64,000 nt of DNA from Lustribacter sp049512335 (GTDB taxonomy: Bacteria; Vulcanimicrobiota; Vulcanimicrobiia; Vulcanimicrobiales; Vulcanimicrobiaceae): assembly GCA_049512335.1 (NCBI GenBank), contig JBEKXE010000001.1:1-64000 (forward strand), read 5' to 3'. This document shows, piece by piece, positions 34,556 through 43,480 of the stretch (within the stretch, counting starts at the first letter, position 1; every line of letters starts with the position of its first letter). The translations under genes were made by a program, and so were the position numbers. The notes under the pieces are model-generated. The model saw nothing but the letters and a program-made list of their open reading frames with translations, ran no database searches and was not told the origin of the DNA.

Positions 34556-35643
34556 CCGTCGCGTCCTCGCTGCGCTCGACCCTCAGCCCCGACATCGGGA
34601 TCGACCTCGGGACCGCGAACACCGTCGTGTACGAACACGATGCCGGCATCATCGTCAGCGAGCCGTCGGTGGTCGCGTTCCGGCACAGCGATCGTTCGGT
34701 CGTGGCGGTCGGCGCCGCGGCCAAGGTACTGGACGGCCGGGCCCCCGGCCGGATCGACGTCGTCCGTCCGCTGCGCGGCGGCACGATCTCCGACTTCACC
34801 GGGGCCCACACGCTGATCACCACCATGATCGACCGGGCGCTGGCGGCCCGGCCGCGCATCGCCCCGCGCATCATCGCTTGCGTGCCGGGCTGCGCGACCG
34901 ACATCGAGTGCAAGGCCATCGAAGAGGCGGTCCGCGCGGCCGGACCGCGCACGACGATCTTCGTGCCGCAAGCCGTGGCGGCGGCGGTTGGTGCCGGACT
35001 CGACGTCACGACGACCCGCGGCCGCATGGTGGTCGACATCGGCGGCGGCACGACCGAGATCGCGGTGCTCGCGTTGAGCGGCATCGTCGCCATGCACTCG
35101 ATCAAGATCGGCGGCGACACGTTCGATGCCGCGATCGCGGCCAAGCTGCGCAACGACGAACGCTTCGCGGTCGGCACCTTGACCGCCGAGCGGCTGAAGA
35201 TCGAGCGCGGCTACGCCGGCCGCCCGCCGGGCCGCGACCCGTTCACCGTCGCCGGAACCGACATGAACCTCATGCTGCCCGGGCGCCGCGCGATTCCCGA
35301 ACGGCTCGTCGGCGAAGCGATGCACGATGCGATCGACGCGATCGTGCGCGCCGCTTGGTCGATCCTGGAAGCGACCCCGCCGGACCTCGCCGCGGACTTG
35401 ATGGAGACCGGCATTACGTTGACCGGCGGCGGTGCGTTGATCCCGGGGCTCGCAGGCGAGCTGACCATCCGCACGAACGTCCCGACAACGGTCGCGGACG
35501 AACCGCTTCTCGCCGTCGCTCGCGGTGCCGGTGAAATTCTCGCGTCGCCGAGCTTGCTCGAGCACATGCGTCCGCATGCCGACCGGCTGACGAGGTGGTA
35601 CCAATCTTTACGTATCGGGATGACAGAAAGCTATTCGCGGTAG
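34552..35643 (+). CDS. mreB: Rod shape-determining protein MreB
   Basis: Actin-like filament guiding lateral wall synthesis under the membrane. 363 residues, slightly longer than usual (330-350). IGIDLGTANTVVYEHDAGIIVSEPSVVAF is the phosphate-1 motif, MVVDIGGGTTEIAVLALSGIV phosphate-2 and ITLTGGGALIPGLAGELTIRTNVP the adenosine motif. ATGA overlap with maf; the last 49 bp overlap mreC. Confidence 0.96.
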   Translation: MTVASSLRSTLSPDIGIDLGTANTVVYEHDAGIIVSEPSVVAFRHSDRSVVAVGAAAKVLDGRAPGRIDVVRPLRGGTISDFTGAHTLITTMIDRALAARPRIAPRIIACVPGCATDIECKAIEEAVRAAGPRTTIFVPQAVAAAVGAGLDVTTTRGRMVVDIGGGTTEIAVLALSGIVAMHSIKIGGDTFDAAIAAKLRNDERFAVGTLTAERLKIERGYAGRPPGRDPFTVAGTDMNLMLPGRRAIPERLVGEAMHDAIDAIVRAAWSILEATPPDLAADLMETGITLTGGGALIPGLAGELTIRTNVPTTVADEPLLAVARGAGEILASPSLLEHMRPHADRLTRWYQSLRIGMTESYSR

Positions 35644-36413
35644 CCGGCGCGATCATCGTCGCCGCACTGCTCGCTCTTCTGCAACTCGATTTCATCCGCG
35701 CCGGCCGCGCCAGTCCCCTGACCGTCGTGATCACGAGCGTGAGCGCGTGGGCGCAGCTCGCCGCCACGACGGTCGTGCGCGTCACGCATGACGGCTTCAG
35801 CGCGATCGTCTCGGCGCCGCAGCTCGCGCACGACAACGCCGCGCTGCAGGCCGAGAACGCCCGCCTCGCGGCCGAAAACCGCGCGTTGACCGAAACGCTC
35901 GCCGGCGTGCCGGCGGCCGCGTCGCTCGAGCGCGCGCAAGCGACCAACCCGAGCGGCATCGCCGCGAACGTGATCGGCTTCGATCCGGAGAACGCGCTCC
36001 ACGAGATCACGATCGACCGCGGCGCGAAGGATCACGTGCAAGTCGACGACGGCGTCGTGACCGGCGAGGGCGTCGTCGGCCGCATCGTCGAGGTCGACCC
36101 GCTCTCGGCGAAGGTGCTGCTGATCAACGATCCGACCAGCCGCCTCACCGCGCAGATCCAGCAAGGCCGCTGGTGGGCGATCGCGGTCGGCACGCTCACG
36201 CGCGTCAAGCTGCGCTTCATCTCGCAGGACGCGAAGCTGAAGCTCGGCGCGCGCGTCGTCACCGGCGAGGGGCGTTCGTTTCGCGCCGGCGTACCGATCG
36301 GCCGCATCGAGGCGCTCGAACCGATGAATGCCGGCGCGCTCGACCAATCCGCGATCGTCGAGCCGGCCGTGAACTTGAACGCTCTCACGCGAGTGCTCGT
36401 CGTTCCGAAATAA
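35595..36413 (+). CDS. mreC: Cell shape-determining protein MreC
   Basis: Membrane-anchored periplasmic scaffold linking MreB to wall synthases. 272 residues: short cytoplasmic start, TM helix LFAVAGAIIVAALLALLQLDF (about 13-33), coiled coil LAHDNAALQAENARLAAENRALTETL (about 77-102), then the double beta-barrel (GIAANVIGFDPENALHEITIDRGAKDHV onward). I keep the GTG at 35595, inside the mreB end, since later starts would cut into the cytoplasmic part before TM1. Confidence 0.94.
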   Translation: MVPIFTYRDDRKLFAVAGAIIVAALLALLQLDFIRAGRASPLTVVITSVSAWAQLAATTVVRVTHDGFSAIVSAPQLAHDNAALQAENARLAAENRALTETLAGVPAAASLERAQATNPSGIAANVIGFDPENALHEITIDRGAKDHVQVDDGVVTGEGVVGRIVEVDPLSAKVLLINDPTSRLTAQIQQGRWWAIAVGTLTRVKLRFISQDAKLKLGARVVTGEGRSFRAGVPIGRIEALEPMNAGALDQSAIVEPAVNLNALTRVLVVPK

Positions 36414-36415
36414 CC

Positions 36416-36955
36416 GTGTTCCGCACCAACTATCGTTCGATCGAAATCGTCAGCGGGCCGTCGTTCTGGCGCGCCGCCGGCTGCGTCGCGCTGGGTCTGT
36501 TCGTGCAGACGGCGTTCGCGCCGCTGCTGCTCGTGCGCAACGGCATCCCGTCCTTCGTGACGATCGCGGTCGTGCTCTACGCGCTGCGCTTGGGTGCTCG
36601 CCGCGGCGCGGTGCTGGGCCTCGTCGCCGGCGTGCTGACCGACGCCGTCGCCGGAACCGGCGGCGCGTGGACGCTGGCGTACACGGTGCTGGCGTTGGCG
36701 TTCGGCGGCATCACGCGCGGCTTCTTCGCCGACGGCGTGGTGGTGCCGTGCCTGTTCGTCGGCGTCGCGGTCGTCGTGCGTAACGCGCTGTTCTGGATCG
36801 TGATGTCGGCCGAAGGATACCCGCGCGGTTACGGCACCGTGCACCTCCATGCCGCGCTCGAATCGGGCGCGCTCACGGCCATTTACGCCTTCGTGTACCT
36901 CGTCTTCCGCGCGCGCTTCGGCGGCCAACCGACCCGTATCGAACGCTACGCGTGA
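36416..36955 (+). CDS. mreD: Rod shape-determining protein MreD
   Basis: Integral membrane partner of MreC, 179 residues with about five hydrophobic helices (FWRAAGCVALGLFVQTAFAPLLLV, SFVTIAVVLYALRLGA, GAVLGLVAGVLTDAVAG, LAYTVLALAFGGI, CLFVGVAVVVRNALFWIVM). The small acidic/proline motif GVLTDAVAG fits the family. GTG at 36416 is three bases after the mreC stop. Weak sequence conservation is normal for MreD; position makes the call firm. Confidence 0.9.
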   Translation: MFRTNYRSIEIVSGPSFWRAAGCVALGLFVQTAFAPLLLVRNGIPSFVTIAVVLYALRLGARRGAVLGLVAGVLTDAVAGTGGAWTLAYTVLALAFGGITRGFFADGVVVPCLFVGVAVVVRNALFWIVMSAEGYPRGYGTVHLHAALESGALTAIYAFVYLVFRARFGGQPTRIERYA

Positions 36956-36965
36956 AGCCCTCGTT

Positions 36966-38828
36966 GTGAAGCCCTACCGCGCTCGTTCCACCGCGCGCTT
37001 GATCGCGTTCGTCGCGGTTCTGGTCATCGCGTTGCTCGCGATCGTCGCGCGTTTGGCGCAAGTGCAGCTCGTGCAGGGCGAGACGTTTGCGTCGGCCGCG
37101 CGCGAAAATCAGATCCAGCTGATCCCGATCTCCGCGCCGCGCGGTTTGATCGTCGATCGCACCGGCGTCGTCATGGTGCGCAGCCGGCCGTCGTTCGTGT
37201 GCGCGCTCATTCCCTCGGAAGTGGTGAACGTCAACGACACGCTGCACGCGCTCGCGACGGTGTTGCACATCGATCAAGCGAAGCTGGCCGATCGCCTCTA
37301 CCACCACCTGGGCGTGAACTACCAGAACTTCGACCAGGTGCAAACCTACGAGCCGAACGGCCCGATCATTCTGGCCAGCGATCTGAGTCCGGCGCAAACG
37401 GCGCAGCTGGCGGAAAGCGAGTCGCTGATTCCGGGCGTCGATCTGGAAGAGCAGCCGGTCCGCAACTACCCGCTGGGAACGACCGGCGCGCAAGTGTTCG
37501 GCTACGTCGGCGCGATCACCGAAGATGAATACCGCGAGCGCCAGCACCAGGGGTATTCGCCCAACGACGTGATCGGCAAGGACGGCCTCGAGCAAGTCTA
37601 CGACCAGTGGCTGCGCGGCAAAGTCGGCGGTCAGCAGATCGAGGTGAATTCGGCGGGCGTGCTGGTCCGCCGGCTCAAGCCCGTCGACCCGATCCCGGGC
37701 AACACGCTGGTCACCACGATCGACGCGCGCCTGCAGCGCATTGTCGACAAGAACCTGCGCGCCGAGCTCTCGCTGCGGGCCAAGCAACTCGGCAGCCGCG
37801 TGGCGGGCGCGGTGGTGGTACTCGATCCCTACACCGGCGGCGTGCTGGCGATGGCCTCGTATCCGACCTACGACCCGAATGATTTCGCGACGCCGATCAG
37901 CGCGCGCAAATTCGCGCATTACCTCAACGACCCGCTGCAGCCGCTGTACAACCGCGCGATCGGGGCGGCGTCGCCGACCGGATCGACGTTCAAGATGGTC
38001 ACCGGTTCGGGCGCGATCTCGAGCGGCGTGATCGGCAAGGACCAGGTGCTCTACGATTCGGGCTCCTGGAATTGCCACGGCGTCGTCTTCAGCGACATCG
38101 TTTCGGGCGGCTTGGGCACGACCGATTTCGTCAAGGCGCTGGCCGCGTCGTCGGACGGCTATTTCTACCAGCTCGGCTACCGTCTGGGCCACGAGCGGCT
38201 GCGCTACTATGCACTGCAGTACGGGCTGGGCTCGCGGCTCGGGATCGATCTGCCCGGCGAGTACCCGGGCAATTGGCCGACCGAGGAATGGACCGAGCGC
38301 ACGTTCGGCAAGGGCTACCACCTCGAGCCCAGCGACGTCTGTCAACTGGCGATCGGGCAAGGAGCGATGCAAGCGACACCGCTGCAGATCGCCGACGTGC
38401 TGGCGACCGTCCTCAATGGCGGCACGCTCTACCGCCCGCACGTCGTGTCGGCGATCCGCAGCCCGCGCGGCAAGATTCTCGAGACCTTCGACAACGAGGT
38501 GATCCGCCGCGTCAACGTGACCCGCGAGGCGCTGCACGAGGTCAAGGCCGGCATGGACCAGGTGACCAGCCCGATCGGGACCGGCTACGGACTGGCCTTA
38601 CCGGGCGTGCCGCTCGGCGGCAAGAGCGGAACCGCGCAGACCGGGGTCGGCGGCGCCGGCCGGAACACGACCTGGTTCGTCATGTACGCGCCTGCGCCGC
38701 ACCCCAAGCTCGCCATGGCCGTCTACATGGAAAAAACCGGCGGCTACGGAGCGAGCGTCGCGGGCATCGTCGCGCAGCACATCGTCGCCGACTACTTCCA
38801 CGTGAAACTCGCGCCGATCGGCCCGTAG
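36966..38828 (+). CDS. mrdA: Penicillin-binding protein 2 (peptidoglycan transpeptidase)
   Basis: Cross-links lateral wall peptidoglycan in the elongasome. 620 residues: N-terminal TM helix LIAFVAVLVIALLAIVARLAQVQL, dimerisation/pedestal domain with APRGLIVDRTGVVMVRSRPSF, and transpeptidase domain with active Ser in SPTGSTFKMVTG, second motif SSD (AASSDGYFYQLG) and KSGTAQT. SSD instead of SxN is usual for PBP2. GTG at 36966 is chosen, 10 bp after the mreD stop. rodA, its normal partner, is not next to it. Confidence 0.96.
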   Translation: MKPYRARSTARLIAFVAVLVIALLAIVARLAQVQLVQGETFASAARENQIQLIPISAPRGLIVDRTGVVMVRSRPSFVCALIPSEVVNVNDTLHALATVLHIDQAKLADRLYHHLGVNYQNFDQVQTYEPNGPIILASDLSPAQTAQLAESESLIPGVDLEEQPVRNYPLGTTGAQVFGYVGAITEDEYRERQHQGYSPNDVIGKDGLEQVYDQWLRGKVGGQQIEVNSAGVLVRRLKPVDPIPGNTLVTTIDARLQRIVDKNLRAELSLRAKQLGSRVAGAVVVLDPYTGGVLAMASYPTYDPNDFATPISARKFAHYLNDPLQPLYNRAIGAASPTGSTFKMVTGSGAISSGVIGKDQVLYDSGSWNCHGVVFSDIVSGGLGTTDFVKALAASSDGYFYQLGYRLGHERLRYYALQYGLGSRLGIDLPGEYPGNWPTEEWTERTFGKGYHLEPSDVCQLAIGQGAMQATPLQIADVLATVLNGGTLYRPHVVSAIRSPRGKILETFDNEVIRRVNVTREALHEVKAGMDQVTSPIGTGYGLALPGVPLGGKSGTAQTGVGGAGRNTTWFVMYAPAPHPKLAMAVYMEKTGGYGASVAGIVAQHIVADYFHVKLAPIGP

Positions 38829-38877
38829 GAGCACGAACCGGGCCTTCATCGGCCTTTTGGCGAATCGTACGCACGTT

Positions 38878-40077
38878 ATGGCCACGGTTTCGCGCGAACA
38901 CGATTATCTCGGGAGCGCCGCATCACGCCTCGGCAGCGAAGCGGCGTTCACGGTGTTCGGCCGCGCCCGCGAGTTGCAGGCGCAGGGCCGGGACATCATC
39001 CATTTCGAGATCGGCGAGCCCGACTTCGATACGCCCGAGCACATCAAAGCGGCCGGCATCGCGGCCATCCAGGCGAACTTCACGCATTACGCGCCGAACC
39101 CCGGACTGACCGAGTTCCGCGAGATGATCGCCGATTTCGCGACGCGCTTTCGCGGACTGCGCATCCCGTTCCGCACCGAGAACGTCGTCGTCTCACCGGG
39201 CGCCAAGCAGATCATCTGGAATCTGATGGCGGCATTGCTCGATCCGGGCGACGAGGTCGTGTATGCCGAGCCGGCCTATCCGACGTACGCGGCCGCGGCG
39301 GAATACTTGCACGCCGTCCCGGTGCCGGTGCCGCTGCGCGAGGCGCGCAAGTTCAGCATCGATCTCGACGAGCTGACCGCCAAGGTCACGCCGCGCACGA
39401 AACTGTTGATCATCAACAGCCCGAGCAACCCGACCGGCGGCGTGTTCACGCGCGAGGATTTCGCGCTGATCGCCGATCTGGCCGAGAAGTTTCCGCGCTT
39501 CGTCGTCATGACCGACGAGATCTACAGCCGCAACATCTACGGCGAGCGCTTCGTTTCGTTCGCGGAGTTCGAGCATTTGCGCGATCGCACGATCGTCGTC
39601 GACGGGTTCTCGAAGGCGTACGCGATGACGGGCTGGCGCCTCGGCTACTGCCTCGCCCCGCCGGCGATCGCACGGGTCGCGACGTTGATGGCCAACAACA
39701 CCTACGCCTGCGTCTCGACGTTCGTGCAGAAAGCCGGCATGGCCGCGCTGGCCGGTCCCGACACGCCGGTTGAGATGAACGAGACGTTTCGCCACCGGCG
39801 CGACGTGCTGGTGGCGGGCCTGAACGAGCTGCCGGGCGTGTCGTGCCTCGTTCCCGACGGCGCGTTCTACGCGTTTCCGAACATCTCGCAAATCACCATG
39901 GACGATCAACGGCTGGGGAGTTTTCTGCTCGAAGAGGCCGGCGTCGGACTGCTCGGCGGCTCGTGCTTCGGCGACGCCGGCGCGGGCTACTTGCGCATCT
40001 CGTACGCGTCGTCGATCGACACGCTCAAAGAAGCGTTGCGCCGCATGCGCGATGCGCTGCCCAAGTACCGGGCGTGA
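38878..40077 (+). CDS. Pyridoxal-phosphate aminotransferase class I/II (aspartate aminotransferase-like)
   Basis: 399 residues from ATG 38878. IIHFEIGEPDFDTPEHIKAAGIAAI and FTHYAPNPGLTEFREMIADF are the substrate loops; VVSPGAKQIIWNLMAALLDPGDEVVYAEPAYPTY gives the PLP-phosphate segment, INSPSNPTGGVFTREDF the Asn/Asp motif, VVDGFSKAYAMTGWRLGYCLAP the PLP lysine (SKAYAMTGWR), and AGYLRISYASSIDTL the carboxylate-binding Arg. Likely transaminates aspartate, or an aromatic or branched amino acid; sequence alone cannot settle this. Overlaps the next gene as GTGA. Confidence 0.9.
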   Translation: MATVSREHDYLGSAASRLGSEAAFTVFGRARELQAQGRDIIHFEIGEPDFDTPEHIKAAGIAAIQANFTHYAPNPGLTEFREMIADFATRFRGLRIPFRTENVVVSPGAKQIIWNLMAALLDPGDEVVYAEPAYPTYAAAAEYLHAVPVPVPLREARKFSIDLDELTAKVTPRTKLLIINSPSNPTGGVFTREDFALIADLAEKFPRFVVMTDEIYSRNIYGERFVSFAEFEHLRDRTIVVDGFSKAYAMTGWRLGYCLAPPAIARVATLMANNTYACVSTFVQKAGMAALAGPDTPVEMNETFRHRRDVLVAGLNELPGVSCLVPDGAFYAFPNISQITMDDQRLGSFLLEEAGVGLLGGSCFGDAGAGYLRISYASSIDTLKEALRRMRDALPKYRA

Positions 40078-41105
40078 GCATCAAGATCACCGGCGCGACT
40101 GCGGCCGGTGCCGGGCAGATCGCACGGATCGTGCGCTACGTCATCGCCGTCCATAATGCGCTGCTGCTACGCGATCCGACCGTGTCCGAGATCGATCAAT
40201 ATGCGAACAGCGTTTTTACCGGCGGGTCCCCGATGGATATCTTCGACCAAGTCAACGCGTCGGAGGAACGTCAAAGCCAGGCCGTGCTCTTCGTGGTGCC
40301 CGGTCACTACTATTCGCCCATCGCCAACCCCAAGGAGCTCGCGGAGCACGTCAGCCGCTTGCCCGAGGCCGGCCCAGAGCTGCCCGGCATAGCGCTCGAC
40401 CGCGCTGCGTTGGTCGCGACCTGGGACGACTTGCTGCCGTACATGATGAGCTGCCCGTTTCCGTTGAAACGTGCCGACGGTTACCGGTTCTTCTTCGACA
40501 ACAACTTCTTCGGTATCGGCGACGGGCTCATTCTGCACGCGCTGCTGCGCAAATATCGGCCGAAGCGGTACGTTGAGATCGGCTGCGGTTTTTCGTCGGC
40601 TTGCGCGCTCGACACGATCGACGGGTACCTGCCCGGCGCATGCCAGGCTACGTTCGTGGAGCCGCACCCGGAACGGCTTCGCGCAGCGATCGGCGAGCGC
40701 GGCAGCGTACGGGTGCTCGATGTTCCGGTTCAGACGGTCGGCCTGGAGCTGTTCGCGGAGCTCGAAGCCGGCGACATCCTCTTCATCGACTCGAGCCACG
40801 TGCTCCGCACCGGGAGCGACGTAGCCTTCGAGCTCTTCGAGATCTTGCCGCGGCTCGCGCCCGGGGTGCTCGTCCATTTTCATGACATCAGCTGGCCGTT
40901 CGAATATCCGGTGCCCTGGATCATGGAAGAGAACCGCTCGTGGAACGAAGCCTACGCGCTGCGGGCCCTCTTGACCAGCAACGACGACTGGAAGATTTTG
41001 GTCTTCAACGACTACTTCTCGAAATTCGAGGCCGCGCGCGTCACCCAGGCCTTCCCCGCATTCCACGGAGAGCTCGGCGCCTCGCTGTGGCTGGAGCGCC
41101 GCTGA
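40074..41105 (+). CDS. Class I SAM-dependent methyltransferase-like protein
   Basis: 343 residues. RYVEIGCGFSSACALDTIDGYLPG (about 165-190) is the SAM-binding motif I, ATFVEPHPERLRAAIGERG the acidic motif, ELEAGDILFIDSSHVLRTGSD motif with DSSH and LAPGVLVHFHDISWPFEYP the later strands: the Methyltransf_24-like pattern common near glycan genes. The N-terminal third, YVIAVHNALLLRDPTVSEIDQYANSVFTGGSPMDIFDQVNASEE, resembles a DUF4214-type helical repeat often attached to sugar-modifying proteins; this part is tentative. GTG at 40074 overlaps the aminotransferase stop. Target unknown. Confidence 0.75.
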   Translation: MSIKITGATAAGAGQIARIVRYVIAVHNALLLRDPTVSEIDQYANSVFTGGSPMDIFDQVNASEERQSQAVLFVVPGHYYSPIANPKELAEHVSRLPEAGPELPGIALDRAALVATWDDLLPYMMSCPFPLKRADGYRFFFDNNFFGIGDGLILHALLRKYRPKRYVEIGCGFSSACALDTIDGYLPGACQATFVEPHPERLRAAIGERGSVRVLDVPVQTVGLELFAELEAGDILFIDSSHVLRTGSDVAFELFEILPRLAPGVLVHFHDISWPFEYPVPWIMEENRSWNEAYALRALLTSNDDWKILVFNDYFSKFEAARVTQAFPAFHGELGASLWLERR

Positions 41106-41109
41106 GACG

Positions 41110-42099
41110 CTAGCCGGCGCCCATCGCGCGCTTGACGTCGTCGACGGTGGCGCGCGCGATCGGTTCGACGGCCGCGGCGCCCTGCCGTAACAGCGCGCGC
41201 ACCGTCGCCGGATCGGCGGCCAGCTCGGCGTACCGTTCGCGCAGCGGGCGTAGTGTCTCGACGAGCACGTCGACCAATTCCTTCTTCACGTCGCCGTAGC
41301 CGCGTGCGCCGGCGAAGTGCGCCTCGGCGGCTTCGATTCCGGTCCCGGTCGCCGCGGCGTAGATCGCCAACAAGTTGGTGATGCCGGGGCGTGCCGGGTC
41401 GGCGCGCACCTCGCGCCCGCTGTCCGTCTGCGCCGACATCACCGCTTTCTTGATCTGATCGGGTGGGTCGAGCACGCGAATGGCGTGATACGAACCGGGC
41501 GCGCTCTTCGACATTTTCTTGGTCGGATCGTCGAGCCCCATGATGCGCGCGCCGGTTTTCGGAATCACCGGCTCGGGCAGCACGAACACCTGGCCGTAGG
41601 TGGAGTTGAAGCGTTGCGCGAGATCGCGCGTCAGCTCGACGTGCTGCTTCTGATCGTCGCCGACCGGAACGTGCGTCGTCCGATAGAGCAAGATGTCGGC
41701 GGCCATCAGCACCGGATAGGTGAACAGCCCGACGCGCACTTCCCCGCGCTGCGCCTCCGACTTCTCCTTGAACTGCGTCATGCGCTGCAGTTGGCCCATC
41801 GAGGCGATGCACGACAGATACCAGGTCAGCTCGCCGTGCTCGCGCACGTCGCTCTGCACGAACAGCCGCGACTTCGCCTGATCGATCCCGGCGGCCAGCA
41901 GCAGCGTGGCGAACTCGAGCGTCTGGCTGCGCAGCACCTCCGGATCCTGCGGGATCGTGAGCGCATGCATGTCGACCAGGCAGAAGATGTTCTCGGCGTC
42001 GTTCTGACCCGCGACCCAGTGTTTGATCGCGCCGAAATAGTTGCCGATGTGAATCGAGCCGGTTGGCTGGATGCCGGAAAAAACGACGGGACGCGCCAT
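41110..42099 (-). CDS. trpS: Tryptophanyl-tRNA synthetase
   Basis: Charges tRNA(Trp). 329 residues, normal bacterial length. VVFSGIQPTGSIHIGNYFGAIKHWV has the class I HIGH-type motif (HIGN) and DDPTKKMSKSAPGS the KMSKS loop; LVDMHALTIPQDP and YPVLMAADILLYRTTHVPVGDDQKQHVELTRDLAQRFN bind Trp-AMP. ATG at 42099 lies five bases after the thiD-like stop. It is the last gene of a minus-strand run; four bases separate it from the convergent methyltransferase, with no terminator hairpin visible. Confidence 0.96.
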   Translation of the reverse strand: MARPVVFSGIQPTGSIHIGNYFGAIKHWVAGQNDAENIFCLVDMHALTIPQDPEVLRSQTLEFATLLLAAGIDQAKSRLFVQSDVREHGELTWYLSCIASMGQLQRMTQFKEKSEAQRGEVRVGLFTYPVLMAADILLYRTTHVPVGDDQKQHVELTRDLAQRFNSTYGQVFVLPEPVIPKTGARIMGLDDPTKKMSKSAPGSYHAIRVLDPPDQIKKAVMSAQTDSGREVRADPARPGITNLLAIYAAATGTGIEAAEAHFAGARGYGDVKKELVDVLVETLRPLRERYAELAADPATVRALLRQGAAAVEPIARATVDDVKRAMGAG

Positions 42100-42104
42100 A
42101 TTCT

Positions 42105-42875
42105 TCAGCTTTCGCCGCCGAATGCGATGCGCATTCCGGCGAACGTCGTGCCGCGTTCGATGCGTTCGCGCACGAACGCGCGCGCGGCGTCGATCGCGGC
42201 CGGCAACGCGTCGCCGAACGCGCACCGCACCGCGGCGGCGGCGGCCAGCAGCGAGCCGGTCCCGCGCAATTCGTGCGGAATGCGCGCCGCGCGCAACTCG
42301 CGCACCGTGTGACCGTCGGCGAACAGGTCGCAGGCGTCGCCGGCCAGATGACCGCCTTTGAGCAGCACGGCCTGCGGGCCGAGGGCCAACAGCGCCGGCA
42401 GCGCGGCGTGCATGGCCGGCAAGTCGTCGACGCGCGTGCCGGTCAGCAGCGTAGCTTCGGCCAGGTTCGGCGTGAGCAGCGTGCAGCGCGCGAACAGCAC
42501 GGCGCGCATCGCGCCGATGGTCGCATCGTCGGCCAGCCGATCGCCGCCGCTCGCCGCGATGACCGGATCGCAGATCACCACCGCGCCCGGGAAACGCGCG
42601 AGGCCGGCGGCCACCGCGTGCACCGACGGCGCGTCCAGCAAGGCACCGACGCAGAAGGCCGCCACCGGCACGTCCGCGAGAGCGTCGAATTGCGCCGCGA
42701 TCGTCGCCGCATCGACCGCGGCCCGCGCGAGGACCCGCCCGGCGTCCTGGGCGCTCACGCCGGCCACGACCGCGACCGGCTGCGCGCCGAGCGCCCGGAT
42801 CGCGGTGAGATCGAGCAGCAACCCCGCCGCCGCATACGGGTGGGTGGTGCCGACGGCGGCGACGACCGGGGTCAT
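42105..42875 (-). CDS. ThiD-like (hydroxymethylpyrimidine phosphate kinase family) protein with altered motifs
   Basis: 256 residues, ribokinase-like fold. CDPVIAASGGDRL, LLTPNLAEATLLTG and AVLLKGGHLAGDACDLFADG match ThiD. Two hallmark sites differ: the N-terminal substrate loop, normally G(S/T)DxSGGAGIQADLK, is GTTHPYAAAGLLLDLTAI, and the anion hole H-G-T-G-C is RGTGSLLAAAAAV. Position directly after thiE (ATGA overlap) still argues for a thiamine role; altered substrate or reduced activity is possible. ATG at 42875. Confidence 0.75.
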   Translation of the reverse strand: MTPVVAAVGTTHPYAAAGLLLDLTAIRALGAQPVAVVAGVSAQDAGRVLARAAVDAATIAAQFDALADVPVAAFCVGALLDAPSVHAVAAGLARFPGAVVICDPVIAASGGDRLADDATIGAMRAVLFARCTLLTPNLAEATLLTGTRVDDLPAMHAALPALLALGPQAVLLKGGHLAGDACDLFADGHTVRELRAARIPHELRGTGSLLAAAAAVRCAFGDALPAAIDAARAFVRERIERGTTFAGMRIAFGGES

Positions 42876-43480
42876 GCCCCGCCCCAAGCGCGCACGAACG
42901 CCCGCGCGGTCGCCTCCGGATCGGCCGCGCCGGCCAGCGCGGAGATCACCGCCGCCATCGCGGCGCCGGTCTCGCGCACCCGCGGCAACGCGGCCAGGGT
43001 GATGCCGCCGATCGCGGCCACCGGCAACGCGGTTGCCTCGACGACGGCGCGCACGCCGCTGACGCCGATCGGCAGGCCGGCGTCGCTCTTCGAGGCGGTG
43101 GCGAAGATGGGGCCGGCGCCGACGTAGTCGACGAGCCCGGCCGGAATCGCCCGCGCCTCGGCCGGGGTGCCGCACGAGAGGCCGATCGCGCGTGGTCCGA
43201 GCCGCGCCCGCAACGCCCGCAGGTCGTGACCGGCGAGGTCTTCCTGGCCGAGGTGAACGCCGTCGGCTTCCAGGGCCAGGTCGACGTCGTCGTTGACGAT
43301 CGCGGTGCCGCCGGCCTCGCGAATGCGCTCGACCAGCGCCCGCAGCGCCGGCCCCGTGATCCCCGATTTCGCGCGCACCTGCACCAAGCGAATGCCGCCG
43401 CGCAGCAGCGCATCGAGATAGGCGGCGGGGTCGGCCTCCGCGGCCGGATCGAACAGCGCGTAGACGCCGCGAAAGATCAT
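42872..43480 (-). CDS. thiE: Thiamine-phosphate synthase
   Basis: Joins HMP-pyrophosphate and thiazole phosphate into thiamine phosphate. 202 residues, TIM barrel. LVQVRAKSGITGPALRALVERI corresponds to the QLREK motif, AIVNDDVDLALEADGVHLGQEDL the diphosphate site, and YVGAGPIFATASKSDAGLPIGVSGVRAVV plus PVAAIGGIT the thiazole phosphate loops. ATGA overlaps link it to the genes on both sides. No TPP riboswitch is seen upstream, but an operon start further up could carry one. Confidence 0.93.
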   Translation of the reverse strand: MIFRGVYALFDPAAEADPAAYLDALLRGGIRLVQVRAKSGITGPALRALVERIREAGGTAIVNDDVDLALEADGVHLGQEDLAGHDLRALRARLGPRAIGLSCGTPAEARAIPAGLVDYVGAGPIFATASKSDAGLPIGVSGVRAVVEATALPVAAIGGITLAALPRVRETGAAMAAVISALAGAADPEATARAFVRAWGGA

